Virus record (IMG/VR): IMGVR_UViG_3300006077_000040
Coordinates: 1 to 22,963 of that record
Length of the DNA: 22,963 bases
Direction: 5' to 3' (one strand)
Source: a virus
A program made the translations under genes and the position numbers. This document shows, in pieces, positions 8,346 through 15,775 of the stretch (positions are counted from its first letter, which is position 1; every line of letters starts with the position of its first letter). The notes below the pieces were generated by a model that was not told the origin of the DNA, did not search any database, and worked only from the letters and a program-made list of their open reading frames with translations.

Positions 8346-8985
8346 GAATGAAATCGTTTAAAAACTTTTCAGCTCTATCTTTTTCATGTGGTAAGATATG
8401 TCCATTCAAAGTTATATGAGTATAAGTTCCCATTCTCATACCTAATTTATCTGCTACATATTCTAATAAAGAAATGCTTAAATATACATCTAAAGGGAAA
8501 ACTACTAATAAATTATTACTTCTCATAGTTGTTGTCATATTTATCGTATCATCTTCTATATAAAATAAATAACCTATTGTACATGGATATTCTACTTTTT
8601 TACCTAGTTCATTTAAACCTGTAACTATATTATCATCCCCTTCTAGGATATTGATATAAGCTTGTCTAGTGTCTTTATCTGTTCTGAGTTTTTCCAATAC
8701 TGAACCTAACTGTTTAGCAATTCTTGGACCATATGCCATATTTCTACCATTGAAATCTACATCATATTCTTTACTCTTATCACTAAATTTCTCTAGTTTA
8801 GAAGACTTAGTTTTAGAACCTGAGAAAATCCACTCTTTAAACGCTTTAAAATAATCTTCATTAGCTTTAAAACATAATTTACCTTTGTTAGGGTTTATCA
8901 CTACTACTTCATTTCTAAGAATCATATTTCTAGTTCTTAAAGCTTTACTAACCAACCCGTGATGAACATTTTTAACTGAATACAT
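8338..8985 (-). CDS. Thymidylate synthase-family enzyme, probable dCMP hydroxymethylase type
   Basis: The 215-residue protein shows the core of the thymidylate synthase fold: DKDTRQAYINIL (phosphate-binding Arg107), EYPCTIGYLFYIEDDTINM with nucleophile Cys135, TTMRSNNLLVVFPLDVYLS, and THITLNGHI near the C terminus. Aligned to E. coli ThyA, Cys135 matches Cys146, Arg155-Ser156 match Arg166-Ser167, and Asp166 matches Asn177, the residue that selects dUMP. An Asp there is the hallmark of T4 dCMP hydroxymethylase. Asp169 of ThyA is Asn158 here and Tyr209 is Leu198. It is shorter than ThyA (264) and T4 gp42 (246). It therefore more likely modifies dCMP with methylene-tetrahydrofolate than makes dTMP. 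GGAG lies eight bases before the start. It overlaps the methyltransferase fusion upstream and the XRE gene downstream. Confidence 0.75.
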   Translation of the reverse strand: MYSVKNVHHGLVSKALRTRNMILRNEVVVINPNKGKLCFKANEDYFKAFKEWIFSGSKTKSSKLEKFSDKSKEYDVDFNGRNMAYGPRIAKQLGSVLEKLRTDKDTRQAYINILEGDDNIVTGLNELGKKVEYPCTIGYLFYIEDDTINMTTTMRSNNLLVVFPLDVYLSISLLEYVADKLGMRMGTYTHITLNGHILPHEKDRAEKFLNDFIHG

Positions 8986-8986
8986 T

Positions 8987-9958
8987 TTATTTCTCCATTT
9001 CTTTAAATTTTTCTACGCCTAATATTTTCTTTGCTTGAATAAATTGTCTAGTACCTATAATGGTATTACTAATAAATCTATAATTAGAAATCTTAAGCAA
9101 TCTTTTAATATCGTCAAGAGAATACAATCTCCCATTAGATAGATTCTCTAGTCTAAAACCTAGTTTAAAATTCTCTTCCATAGAATCAATATTTTCACCT
9201 ATTAGAAGAGTTTCAATCTCTAAATTTGTCAAAAGATTTACAATCTCTTTTTCACTCATAACATGTAAAACTTCATTTAATAAACCTAGTTTTACATGAT
9301 TATATTTCTTTAGGTCATTAGACTTAAGAAAGTTAATACTTTCAAATTTAGTTGTTTTAACTAGATTAGTATCTTCTCTTTCTATTTTATCTACTGCATA
9401 AATATCATCACAGATACCTATTAGACTATTAGAGTAGCTACCATAACCACATCCAATATCTATAATTGATTCAGGATTTAGTTTTTTAACTAATTCAATA
9501 TAATCTTTCTTTGTAACATTATGAAATTCTTCACCTAGTAATCGTCTCAAATCATTATAGAATGGATTCTCTTTAATTCCATTAGTAATCAATATATGAG
9601 CCATAGAATCATATTCTTCCATAGATTTTAAAGTACCAGGTATAGCTAATTTAATTGTATCAATTATATTAGAATCTACCTTAGGTGTATTTCTTGTTAT
9701 ATCTAACCATAAATCGGCATAACTAGATAAATCAATTAAACTATCTTCATGATTAGGAGTTACAGCTATTCTCGCTAATTTACCTACCATATAATTAATA
9801 GCTGTTTCAAATCCTGTAGGCCATTTCAAAATCCCATCATTAGCCTCTATATTAATCATTTTTAATTCTGACATAATAGAGTCAACACATTTAGCATGGT
9901 GAATAAATTTCCCGTATGCTTTACCTCTTTCTTTTTGTATAGACTTAATTTCTTCCAT
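8987..9958 (-). CDS. DUF6378-like domain fused to SAM-dependent methyltransferase
   Basis: I chose the ATG at 9958 (323 aa) because GGAGG lies six bases upstream. An earlier in-frame ATG at 10003 has no ribosome binding site. Residues of about 8-88 resemble the phage domain DUF6378: ERGKAYGKFIHHA, then MVGKLARIAVTPNHEDSLID and LSSYADLW. This domain usually stands alone near nucleotide-metabolism genes. Residues of about 145-300 form a class I methyltransferase, with motif I SIIDIGCGYGSYS (residues 164-176), an acidic AVDKIE after the second strand, and LGLLNEVLHVM in the motif IV position. The substrate is unknown. Location between the 5'-3' exonuclease and the dCMP hydroxymethylase-like gene suggests nucleotide or DNA modification. 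The 5' end overlaps the exonuclease gene by 14 bp. Confidence 0.7.
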   Translation of the reverse strand: MEEIKSIQKERGKAYGKFIHHAKCVDSIMSELKMINIEANDGILKWPTGFETAINYMVGKLARIAVTPNHEDSLIDLSSYADLWLDITRNTPKVDSNIIDTIKLAIPGTLKSMEEYDSMAHILITNGIKENPFYNDLRRLLGEEFHNVTKKDYIELVKKLNPESIIDIGCGYGSYSNSLIGICDDIYAVDKIEREDTNLVKTTKFESINFLKSNDLKKYNHVKLGLLNEVLHVMSEKEIVNLLTNLEIETLLIGENIDSMEENFKLGFRLENLSNGRLYSLDDIKRLLKISNYRFISNTIIGTRQFIQAKKILGVEKFKEMEK

Positions 9959-10994
9959 ACTTAACCTCCATATAAGTTTCAAATGATATAACCATTTTAT
10001 CATTTTCGTAATCTACAAATAATGCATCATCTATATATCTTGAATCAATATCAGTATATAGATTCATAGCTAATAAATTAGCATTAGCTAATGCATCCAT
10101 CTCACTTAAACCTTTGCTCTCATAAGCAGTCACCACAGAATTCCAAGCGTTATAAACATTGAATTCAGGGAATTTATCGATAAACTTCAATAAGTCTGAA
10201 ACCTTTTTAACCTCCTTCTTTTCATCTTTAGTTAATGTAACACCAAAGAATTTTAACATCGTTTTAGGTCCTATACCTTTAGGTCCAATTATATTATCTG
10301 ATGAATCACCTTCTAAACATTGAATGAATGGCCAGTAATCAGATTGTTTCTCTGATACAGTTTCCCAATGAATATTTCTACTAACAATATTACCATTTCT
10401 GGTTATATAATTAGCTTCATAATAATTTAATACTTTACCTGGGTTACTATATAATACATCTTTATCTATAGCAGAACAAATATATAGTGGGTTTGTTCTA
10501 ACTTTATAACAAACATAATCATCAGCCTCAATATTTACACAGTTTATGGATTTGAATTTATTTGATATTGCATCTTTAATCTCTACTAAACCTGCAGGTC
10601 TAATGATTTTCTTCCTGTTATCTTTATATGAACAGTCACCTAGTGTAAATCTAAAACATTTACCAGCTGTAAAAGCTAATTCTACATTATCACATCCAGA
10701 AATCGTTAATAATCTATTAATCTTATCAGATGCTGTTTCTATCCCCATATTTAAATTAGAGACGTTATAAACTCCATCATCTTCATTATATGATGGATTT
10801 GATGAAATTTCATCCCATTCTTCATCTGAATAAGCACTTCTATCAGCTACAACCATTTCTATTTGTGAACTAAGTGCAGCCGTATAAATGATAGAATCAG
10901 CATCTATAATTAAAGTTTTACCTTTATTAATTACCGAATTATCATCTATAACATTACCGAAATTCTCTACTACTACTTCTTTAAATTCTTCCAT
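9945..10994 (-). CDS. 5'-3' exonuclease / flap nuclease (PIN-FEN family)
   Basis: The 349-residue protein matches the T7 gp6/T5/T4 RNase H type 5'-3' exonuclease family, which removes RNA primers and flaps behind the fork. Motifs in order: LIIDADSIIY (metal-binding Asp31 and Asp33), NIEADDYVCY, YICSAIDKDVLY, and QCLEGDSSDNIIG followed by PKGIGPKTMLK, the helix-hairpin-helix DNA-binding element. All expected acidic residues are present, so it should be active. The N-terminal 25 residues and a segment near residues 45-80 are extra. It starts with GGAG eight bases upstream and a TAATG overlap with the polymerase stop, so polymerase and exonuclease are coupled, as in the domain order of bacterial Pol I split into two genes. 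Confidence 0.9.
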   Translation of the reverse strand: MEEFKEVVVENFGNVIDDNSVINKGKTLIIDADSIIYTAALSSQIEMVVADRSAYSDEEWDEISSNPSYNEDDGVYNVSNLNMGIETASDKINRLLTISGCDNVELAFTAGKCFRFTLGDCSYKDNRKKIIRPAGLVEIKDAISNKFKSINCVNIEADDYVCYKVRTNPLYICSAIDKDVLYSNPGKVLNYYEANYITRNGNIVSRNIHWETVSEKQSDYWPFIQCLEGDSSDNIIGPKGIGPKTMLKFFGVTLTKDEKKEVKKVSDLLKFIDKFPEFNVYNAWNSVVTAYESKGLSEMDALANANLLAMNLYTDIDSRYIDDALFVDYENDKMVISFETYMEVKYGRN

Positions 10995-12808
10995 TATTTA
11001 ATCTCCAAAAATTCTGATGTTTCTCTAACTATTTTCTTACCTGTAATACTACAAGTATACTCGGCTTCTACTTTCAATGGTACATTTTTAAAATGAATCA
11101 TATCTAGTTTTGAAGTTTCTTTCCAACCTTTAATCATAGCATTATGAGCTAATTTAGACCATAAATCTTCTTCACCTTTAGGAACTCTTAATTCCATAGA
11201 ATCATGAACAATATTATATACGTATTTTAAAGCTAATTTATTGCTTTTAACTAAGTAATGTAATGCTAATTTAATTGTCTCGGCTATACATCCCTGAGTA
11301 GCAAAATTAATTGCATTTGTACCAACGAATGCATAATCTAATCTACCTTGTGGAGTATAATTAGGTTTTGTTTTATAAGTATTCCATTTCATTCTAGCAT
11401 ATTTAGTATTATTAGGGAACTCTTTTTCATACGCCTTTTTAATCTTTTTTGCTTCAGACTCTGAGAATACTACATTATAATTAACATACGCATATTCAAT
11501 AAATGTTTGCCATCCCATTCCAAAAATAAATCCGAAACTAATAGCTTTACCTTTCTGTCTATCTTGTTTAGTACATTGTTCAACGGGAATTCCTGTAGCT
11601 AGTTTTGCAGAAACCTTATGTAAATCAACCCCATCTAAAATATAATTTTTCATGTTTTCATCTTGCATAATACAACACCCAGCTATTAATTCTGCAGTAG
11701 AATAATCTAATTTAATAACTGTTGTATCATCAGTATCTTGACTAAAAATATATTGCATATCTCTAGTTATATTTTGAGCATTAATAGAGTTAGGTAAACC
11801 ATCTCCACCTTTAGCTGAGAATCTACCTGTAGTAGCCCCATATGGATTAAATCTAGTATACATAATAGATTTATTTAAATACTTTAATAAATTCCCAATT
11901 CTTAATCTGAGTCTTCTAAATTTGAATACTGTATCTGCAAACTTAGCTATCTCTTTATTATCATCGTTAATAAGTTTAATTAATGCATTTTTATCAGTTT
12001 TACCTGAATATCCACCATCTATATGACTATCTAACCAAGCTTTAACCTGTTGAGTAGAACCTAGGTTAATCCCATAATCTGTATTTTTTAAGTCGTTCAT
12101 CTTTTTCATAGCATCAGAATACTCTGACCTAACACTCTCTTGATGAACAACTAAACCATTCTGTTGTATAGTAACTAAATGACCTAATGTTAATTTATCA
12201 ACCTTATAAGCTAAAATATCCTGGATAAATTCACTATTATTAGGAATCGTCTCCGGGACATTATTAAAATCATAATGAGCGTATGAACGAATCTTTATGC
12301 GTTTTAAACGATTATAAACCTTATGTAATACAATTACATCTAAAGCTGCATATCTTAGTTGTTTATCACTAAGTCTAGCACCTTTTACAAAAGAAGCTTT
12401 TTGCATAGCTTTTTTATCAATATCTGCATAAGCATCTTCATTAAATAACTTATTATAGATAATATCTAATGATAAACTTCTCTCTTTAGGTAAAGCATAT
12501 TTTGCCATCCATAAAGTATCTTCAAACTTATCAGTAACGAAATTCAAACAACCAAAATCATAACTAGCATTCTGCCAAACAGTATAGAGTTTCTTAAATT
12601 CTGATTTAATATCATCTAATTTAATGTAATCCATATCAAATAGATACTGATATTCTGAAGTCTCAGGTTGATATAGTTGTAATAATCTAACTTCCCCATA
12701 TAATCCATCTGTTTCTGTATCACACATAACTTCTGTTAATACATCAAAACCAAATAGTACAGATAAAGCTGATTTTTTATCTTTAATTAATTTCTTTTTA
12801 ATTTCCAT
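10994..12808 (-). CDS. Family A DNA polymerase with 3'-5' exonuclease domain
   Basis: The 604-residue protein is the length of a Klenow fragment. The proofreading domain is intact by inspection: CDTETDGL (Asp30, Glu32), NASYDFGCL and YAALDVIVLHKVY. The polymerase domain shows TTGRFSAKGG, motif A VIKLDYSTAEL, motif B RQKGKAISFGFIFGMG and motif C NIVHDSMELRV. Two positions differ from E. coli Pol I: the motif B Tyr766 equivalent is Phe, and the Glu of the HDE motif C is Ser. The Phe762 equivalent is present, which predicts discrimination against dideoxynucleotides. It should be the replicative polymerase of this phage, acting with the SSB just upstream and the exonuclease downstream. AAGG lies six bases before ATG. 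Confidence 0.95.
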   Translation of the reverse strand: MEIKKKLIKDKKSALSVLFGFDVLTEVMCDTETDGLYGEVRLLQLYQPETSEYQYLFDMDYIKLDDIKSEFKKLYTVWQNASYDFGCLNFVTDKFEDTLWMAKYALPKERSLSLDIIYNKLFNEDAYADIDKKAMQKASFVKGARLSDKQLRYAALDVIVLHKVYNRLKRIKIRSYAHYDFNNVPETIPNNSEFIQDILAYKVDKLTLGHLVTIQQNGLVVHQESVRSEYSDAMKKMNDLKNTDYGINLGSTQQVKAWLDSHIDGGYSGKTDKNALIKLINDDNKEIAKFADTVFKFRRLRLRIGNLLKYLNKSIMYTRFNPYGATTGRFSAKGGDGLPNSINAQNITRDMQYIFSQDTDDTTVIKLDYSTAELIAGCCIMQDENMKNYILDGVDLHKVSAKLATGIPVEQCTKQDRQKGKAISFGFIFGMGWQTFIEYAYVNYNVVFSESEAKKIKKAYEKEFPNNTKYARMKWNTYKTKPNYTPQGRLDYAFVGTNAINFATQGCIAETIKLALHYLVKSNKLALKYVYNIVHDSMELRVPKGEEDLWSKLAHNAMIKGWKETSKLDMIHFKNVPLKVEAEYTCSITGKKIVRETSEFLEIK

Positions 12809-12851
12809 CTTTTACCTTTATGAATTGAACTAAATTCAATTATTAATGAAA

Positions 12852-12878
12852 GAAAGCAAGTAATTTATACCTGCTTTC
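12852..12878 (-). terminator. Rho-independent-like terminator after the SSB gene
   Basis: Read on the minus strand this is an 11-bp stem (GAAAGCAGGTA with TACTTGCTTTC, one G-T pair) closed by a five-base loop and followed by TTTCATT. It begins six bases after the SSB stop. The stem is strong for this genome, while the T tract is only moderate. It would let SSB be made in excess over the downstream polymerase. A second AT-only hairpin (12823-12841) lies just before the polymerase leader. Confidence 0.65.
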
Positions 12879-12883
12879 ACCAT

Positions 12884-13555
12884 TTAAATTTCTACTTTTT
12901 GCTTTGCTGGTTCTGTAGTTTTATCTTTTGAAATATCTTCTACATTAGGTTCATCACCCATACCATCATCCATACCATCATCTCCACCTAAATCTTCAGC
13001 ATCAATTTCACCTGGTATATACTCAACGAATTTTTTCATTTGGATAGCTTGAAGATAAAATAATAAACCTTCATTCCCTGGATATTCATTAATAGCTAGT
13101 TTACCATGAATAACACCTATTGAGCCTTCGCCTATAAGTTTACTAAAATTTGGTAACTCTCTACCATTTGCTCTTAGTACCTTTACTTTATTAGGAGTTC
13201 CATCTGGCCAAGTTGTTCCTGTTTTTGCTTGAAGAATATATCGACCTGAGTGCTCTCTAATAATCTCACCATCTTCATCTTTTTGCTCTTTACCATTAGC
13301 ATCTAATACTTTTACCATTTCTGGTTTAAACATATTATATCTTTGTTTGGTAAGTTTTTCAGATTTATTCTCTCTCCAAAATTTATCGAAAATAGCTTTT
13401 TGTTTAAGCATAGATTCTTCATTTTCAAAGATAACTGAAGCAGTATAAAAGTAATCATCAGGGTTTGTAGACTTAGGGTCTTTGTTCATTTTTAGTTTAC
13501 CAGGGTTTGTAATATTTACCCAAGCTAAAGCTAGTATTGGAGTTTTGTAAATCAT
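12884..13555 (-). CDS. Single-stranded DNA-binding protein, T7 gp2.5-like
   Basis: The 223-residue protein looks like the phage OB-fold SSB group (DUF2815/gp2.5-like). It starts MIYKTPILALAWVNITNP, has aromatic-rich strands (DDYFYTASVIFENEES, HSGRYILQAKT, GLLFYLQAIQM) and ends in a long acidic tail with GGDDGMDDGMGDEP. Such tails recruit polymerase and helicase and compete with ssDNA. Oddly, the tail does not end in an acidic-aromatic tip as in T7: a basic TEPAKQKVEI follows it. It lies immediately before the polymerase gene, with a terminator between. AAGG lies six bases before ATG. Its role is to coat ssDNA at the fork. The family call rests on architecture and context rather than on a strict motif. 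Confidence 0.7.
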   Translation of the reverse strand: MIYKTPILALAWVNITNPGKLKMNKDPKSTNPDDYFYTASVIFENEESMLKQKAIFDKFWRENKSEKLTKQRYNMFKPEMVKVLDANGKEQKDEDGEIIREHSGRYILQAKTGTTWPDGTPNKVKVLRANGRELPNFSKLIGEGSIGVIHGKLAINEYPGNEGLLFYLQAIQMKKFVEYIPGEIDAEDLGGDDGMDDGMGDEPNVEDISKDKTTEPAKQKVEI

Positions 13556-13596
13556 AATTTGCCTTTATTTATTATTTGTTTGTTAAGTATTTATAT

Positions 13597-13612
13597 CCCG
13601 CTCTACAGCGGA
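13597..13612 (-). other. Intercistronic GC hairpin between the 170-aa gene and SSB
   Basis: CCGCT and AGCGG (minus strand CCGCT-GTAG-AGCGG) form a compact five to six base-pair hairpin with a four-base loop, six bases after the stop of the upstream gene. No T tract follows, so it is a weak terminator at best. It could be an mRNA-processing or stability element in front of the SSB message. Confidence 0.45.
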
Positions 13613-13617
13613 CTTAA

Positions 13618-14130
13618 TTAAACAGTTTTAGTTGCTGTAACTGAAGAGAAATCAGGTTTACTAGCTTGAATAGCTTTTAACTCTTCTTGTAATGATTTAA
13701 CTGCTTCGGTATCAGTAACATCAAGTTCAGACATATCAGACATAATTGAAGCAATTGATGCTCTTTTCTGTTTAGCATGAAGCTTAGAAATCTTTTCAGC
13801 TTGACGAGAAAGTCTTCTGATTTGAGTACCATCTTTAAGAACAATAGTATTTGCCCCTCTATCACTTTTATCAGCATAAAAGAATTCTAATGTAGCAGGA
13901 AGCCATACATTTGAAGTAGAACATAAAACTTCTACAATGTCACCATTTTCATCTTTTCTAGTGAAATCTTCAATATTTAGTCTCTTAGAATTAGTTCTAG
14001 TAGGTTTAAAATCATCAATTACAGGTTTAAAAGCCTCTTCAAGTTTTTCAAGTTGTTTAGGAGATTTGATAACCTCACCAGCTGCGGCAATAAGAGCTGT
14101 TAAAAGCAATGTTTTATTTGTTTCATTCAT
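13618..14130 (-). CDS. Unknown protein of the replication module
   Basis: I do not recognise this 170-residue protein. It begins with a mildly hydrophobic helix (LLLTALIAAAGEVI), has a central part with strands (DIVEVLCSTSNVWLPATLEF and NTIVLKDGTQIRRL) and ends in charged helices. It has no signal peptide motif and no enzymatic signature. It sits directly upstream of the SSB gene on the same strand and has its own likely promoter and a good AGGA site seven bases before the ATG, so it may be made with SSB. A replication accessory or DNA-binding role is only an inference from position. Confidence 0.85.
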   Translation of the reverse strand: MNETNKTLLLTALIAAAGEVIKSPKQLEKLEEAFKPVIDDFKPTRTNSKRLNIEDFTRKDENGDIVEVLCSTSNVWLPATLEFFYADKSDRGANTIVLKDGTQIRRLSRQAEKISKLHAKQKRASIASIMSDMSELDVTDTEAVKSLQEELKAIQASKPDFSSVTATKTV

Positions 14131-14159
14131 TTAAGAATCCTTTGTTTAATTTATTTATA

Positions 14160-14165
14160 ATTATA
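14160..14165 (-). promoter_or_regulatory. Likely -10 element of a promoter for the 170-aa/SSB genes
   Basis: On the minus strand a perfect TATAAT sits in ATACGATATAATTATAAA, about 30 bases before the start codon of the 170-aa gene, leaving room for a short leader with AGGA. The position 17 bases further upstream is not a good TTGACA, so either the host sigma factor tolerates a poor -35 or activation is needed. It lies in one of the few gaps of the leftward block. Confidence 0.5.
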
Positions 14166-14177
14166 TCGTATCTTTTA

Positions 14178-14213
14178 TTAAAAGAAGATTAAATTTAAAT
14201 AATTTTCTTTTAA
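14178..14213 (-). terminator. AT-rich hairpin at the end of the SF1 helicase gene
   Basis: TTAAAAGAA and TTCTTTTAA form a nine-pair stem, extended past one mismatch by four more pairs, with an eight-base loop. It overlaps the helicase stop codon and immediately precedes the promoter-like TATAAT. Without GC pairs it would be a weak terminator. Its place at a transcription-unit boundary is the main support. Confidence 0.35.
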
Positions 14214-15541
14214 TTTATAATTATTAGTCTATCTATAGCTCTCGATAATGCTACATACATAAGAGTAGCAAATTGAGTATAGTTACCATTTCTAACACTA
14301 GTTTTTATATCATCATGAGCTAGAAATACATTACTAAATTCTGAACCTTGAACTTTATGCACAGTACTAGCAAATTTTCTATCTAATCTAAAAACATGAT
14401 TTTTAAAACCTAGGTACTTACCCCAAGCTCTACCTCTATCAGATACAAATTTCTCATTTCTATTCTCCTTACACCATTTAGCTAATTTTATTGACTTATC
14501 TAGGTTATGATGATTGATTAATTTATTTTGAATGAACTCTACATCTAATTTAAGATTTTTATCCGTCTCATGATAATTGTCGTCGTAATAAATATTATAA
14601 AATTCATCATTGAAATTAATTACACATTTTTTATACATAGATAAATCAGTTCTAAATTTCTCTATATTAGTATTAACCTGTTTTAACTTCTTCTCGAAAT
14701 CTTCAACTAAATTACTACCTTTTAATAAAGATGGAAACAGGTTATCATTAAAATCTGTATGCCCAATACTATCAAATTTACAGTAAGTAGAACCTAGTTG
14801 AAGCTCTTCATCAAGGTTAAAAGTGTCTAGCGGTAAACCTAGGTGTTCACTAACAATAATATTTAGTTCTGATACTTTTTTATTAGTATAAGCCAGGATT
14901 TTATCTGTATCAGGATTGAATTCAGATACCCAATTATTACCCATCCTAACCAAATCACTACCTCTATTAGTATAGAGTTTTAAATCATTACATGAAGAAT
15001 CTTTTAGGTAATGTACATATCGCATAAAAGTCTCCACTACATTAGGAGCTTTACTTCTATATTGATTAGTGAATAACTCTATTCCTGAATCAGTATAAAT
15101 ATAATCTTCAGGATTAATAGCTTCACCATTAACTGGTGGCAATTGATAAGGGTCACCATAAACAATTACTTCTGCTGTAGCAGGTAATATTTCTAAGAGA
15201 ATATCAAAAACATGTTTAGGTATCATACTGAATTCATCAATATAAATCTTCTTAACAGTGCTCATATCAAGTTCACCAATTCTCAATAATTTAGTTCTCA
15301 TCTTACCTCTGAAATTATCATCTATATTAGGTACAAGTTTTAATACCGAATAAATAGTAAATACATTAATCATACCTTTATTATTCAATACTTCCTTCGC
15401 TTTATGGGTAGGAGTCAGAACCATGTAATTACTATCATCAGCTAGTTTACTAGCTAGGTGTGTAGATTTACCAGAACCAGCATAACCTAGTTTAAATTTA
15501 ATCTCTTGTTCATAATCTCTTAACTCTTCACCTAATTCCAT
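14210..15541 (-). CDS. SF1B DNA helicase, Dda/RecD-like
   Basis: The 443-residue length is close to T4 Dda (439). Motifs in order: Walker A GYAGSGKST (residues 19-27), Ia LTPTHKAKEVL, II KKIYIDEFSM, III VYGDPYQLPPV, IV TNQYRS, V ASTVHKVQGSEF and VI MYVALSRA near the C terminus. Together they identify a 5'-3' SF1B helicase that unwinds DNA or displaces proteins during replication initiation or recombination. Only 18 residues precede Walker A, so the usual upstream Q-motif region is short or absent. The start is still well supported, by an AGGA site and a 10-bp overlap with the upstream small gene. It lies between the ligase cluster and the SSB/polymerase genes. Confidence 0.92.
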   Translation of the reverse strand: MELGEELRDYEQEIKFKLGYAGSGKSTHLASKLADDSNYMVLTPTHKAKEVLNNKGMINVFTIYSVLKLVPNIDDNFRGKMRTKLLRIGELDMSTVKKIYIDEFSMIPKHVFDILLEILPATAEVIVYGDPYQLPPVNGEAINPEDYIYTDSGIELFTNQYRSKAPNVVETFMRYVHYLKDSSCNDLKLYTNRGSDLVRMGNNWVSEFNPDTDKILAYTNKKVSELNIIVSEHLGLPLDTFNLDEELQLGSTYCKFDSIGHTDFNDNLFPSLLKGSNLVEDFEKKLKQVNTNIEKFRTDLSMYKKCVINFNDEFYNIYYDDNYHETDKNLKLDVEFIQNKLINHHNLDKSIKLAKWCKENRNEKFVSDRGRAWGKYLGFKNHVFRLDRKFASTVHKVQGSEFSNVFLAHDDIKTSVRNGNYTQFATLMYVALSRAIDRLIIIN

Positions 15542-15633
15542 TCGTCATCCTTTAACACTCTAATAGCTGAAAAAACTAATGTGATAAAACACACTATTAA
15601 AATCCCGATTTGAAAATATTCTGCATTACTCAT
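15532..15633 (-). CDS. 33-aa single-span membrane peptide
   Basis: ATG at 15633 follows GAGGAG with seven to eight bases spacing. The frame ends at TAG 10 bases inside the helicase gene. The product begins MSNAEYFQIG, has one clear hydrophobic span (ILIVCFITLVFSAI) and ends RVLKDDEWN, so the N terminus would lie outside and the positively charged side with Arg and Lys inside. The strong site, the overlaps on both sides and the coherent membrane span support a real gene. The function is unknown. Membrane anchoring of replication, superinfection functions or host inhibition are all possible. Confidence 0.65.
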   Translation of the reverse strand: MSNAEYFQIGILIVCFITLVFSAIRVLKDDEWN

Positions 15634-15775
15634 TATTCTTCTCCTCTTTCTTAATATCTTTTCTGATAGCTAATGTGTTATCAGTCTCTTTTACGACTTT
15701 ATAAACATCGTAGTTAAATAAATTAATATCACTAGTTAATATAACTCTTTTCTCTGAAGCAAATTTCTCAGCCAT
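15626..15775 (-). CDS. 49-aa charged small protein
   Basis: ATG at 15775 has GAGGAG about eight bases upstream, and the A of the ATG is also the last base of the preceding stop (TAATG). The product begins MAEKFASEKRVIL, has a central DINLFNYDVYKVVKETDN and ends in a basic-acidic tail (IRKDIKKEEKNNE). The last codons contain the GAGGAG that serves the next gene. There is no recognisable family and no membrane span. The tight coupling to neighbours supports expression. Confidence 0.6.
   Translation of the reverse strand: MAEKFASEKRVILTSDINLFNYDVYKVVKETDNTLAIRKDIKKEEKNNE

Noticed and set aside
9959-10003. Longer N terminus for the DUF6378-methyltransferase fusion, starting at 10003
   Set aside because: No ribosome binding site precedes 10003, while GGAGG lies six bases before the ATG at 9958.
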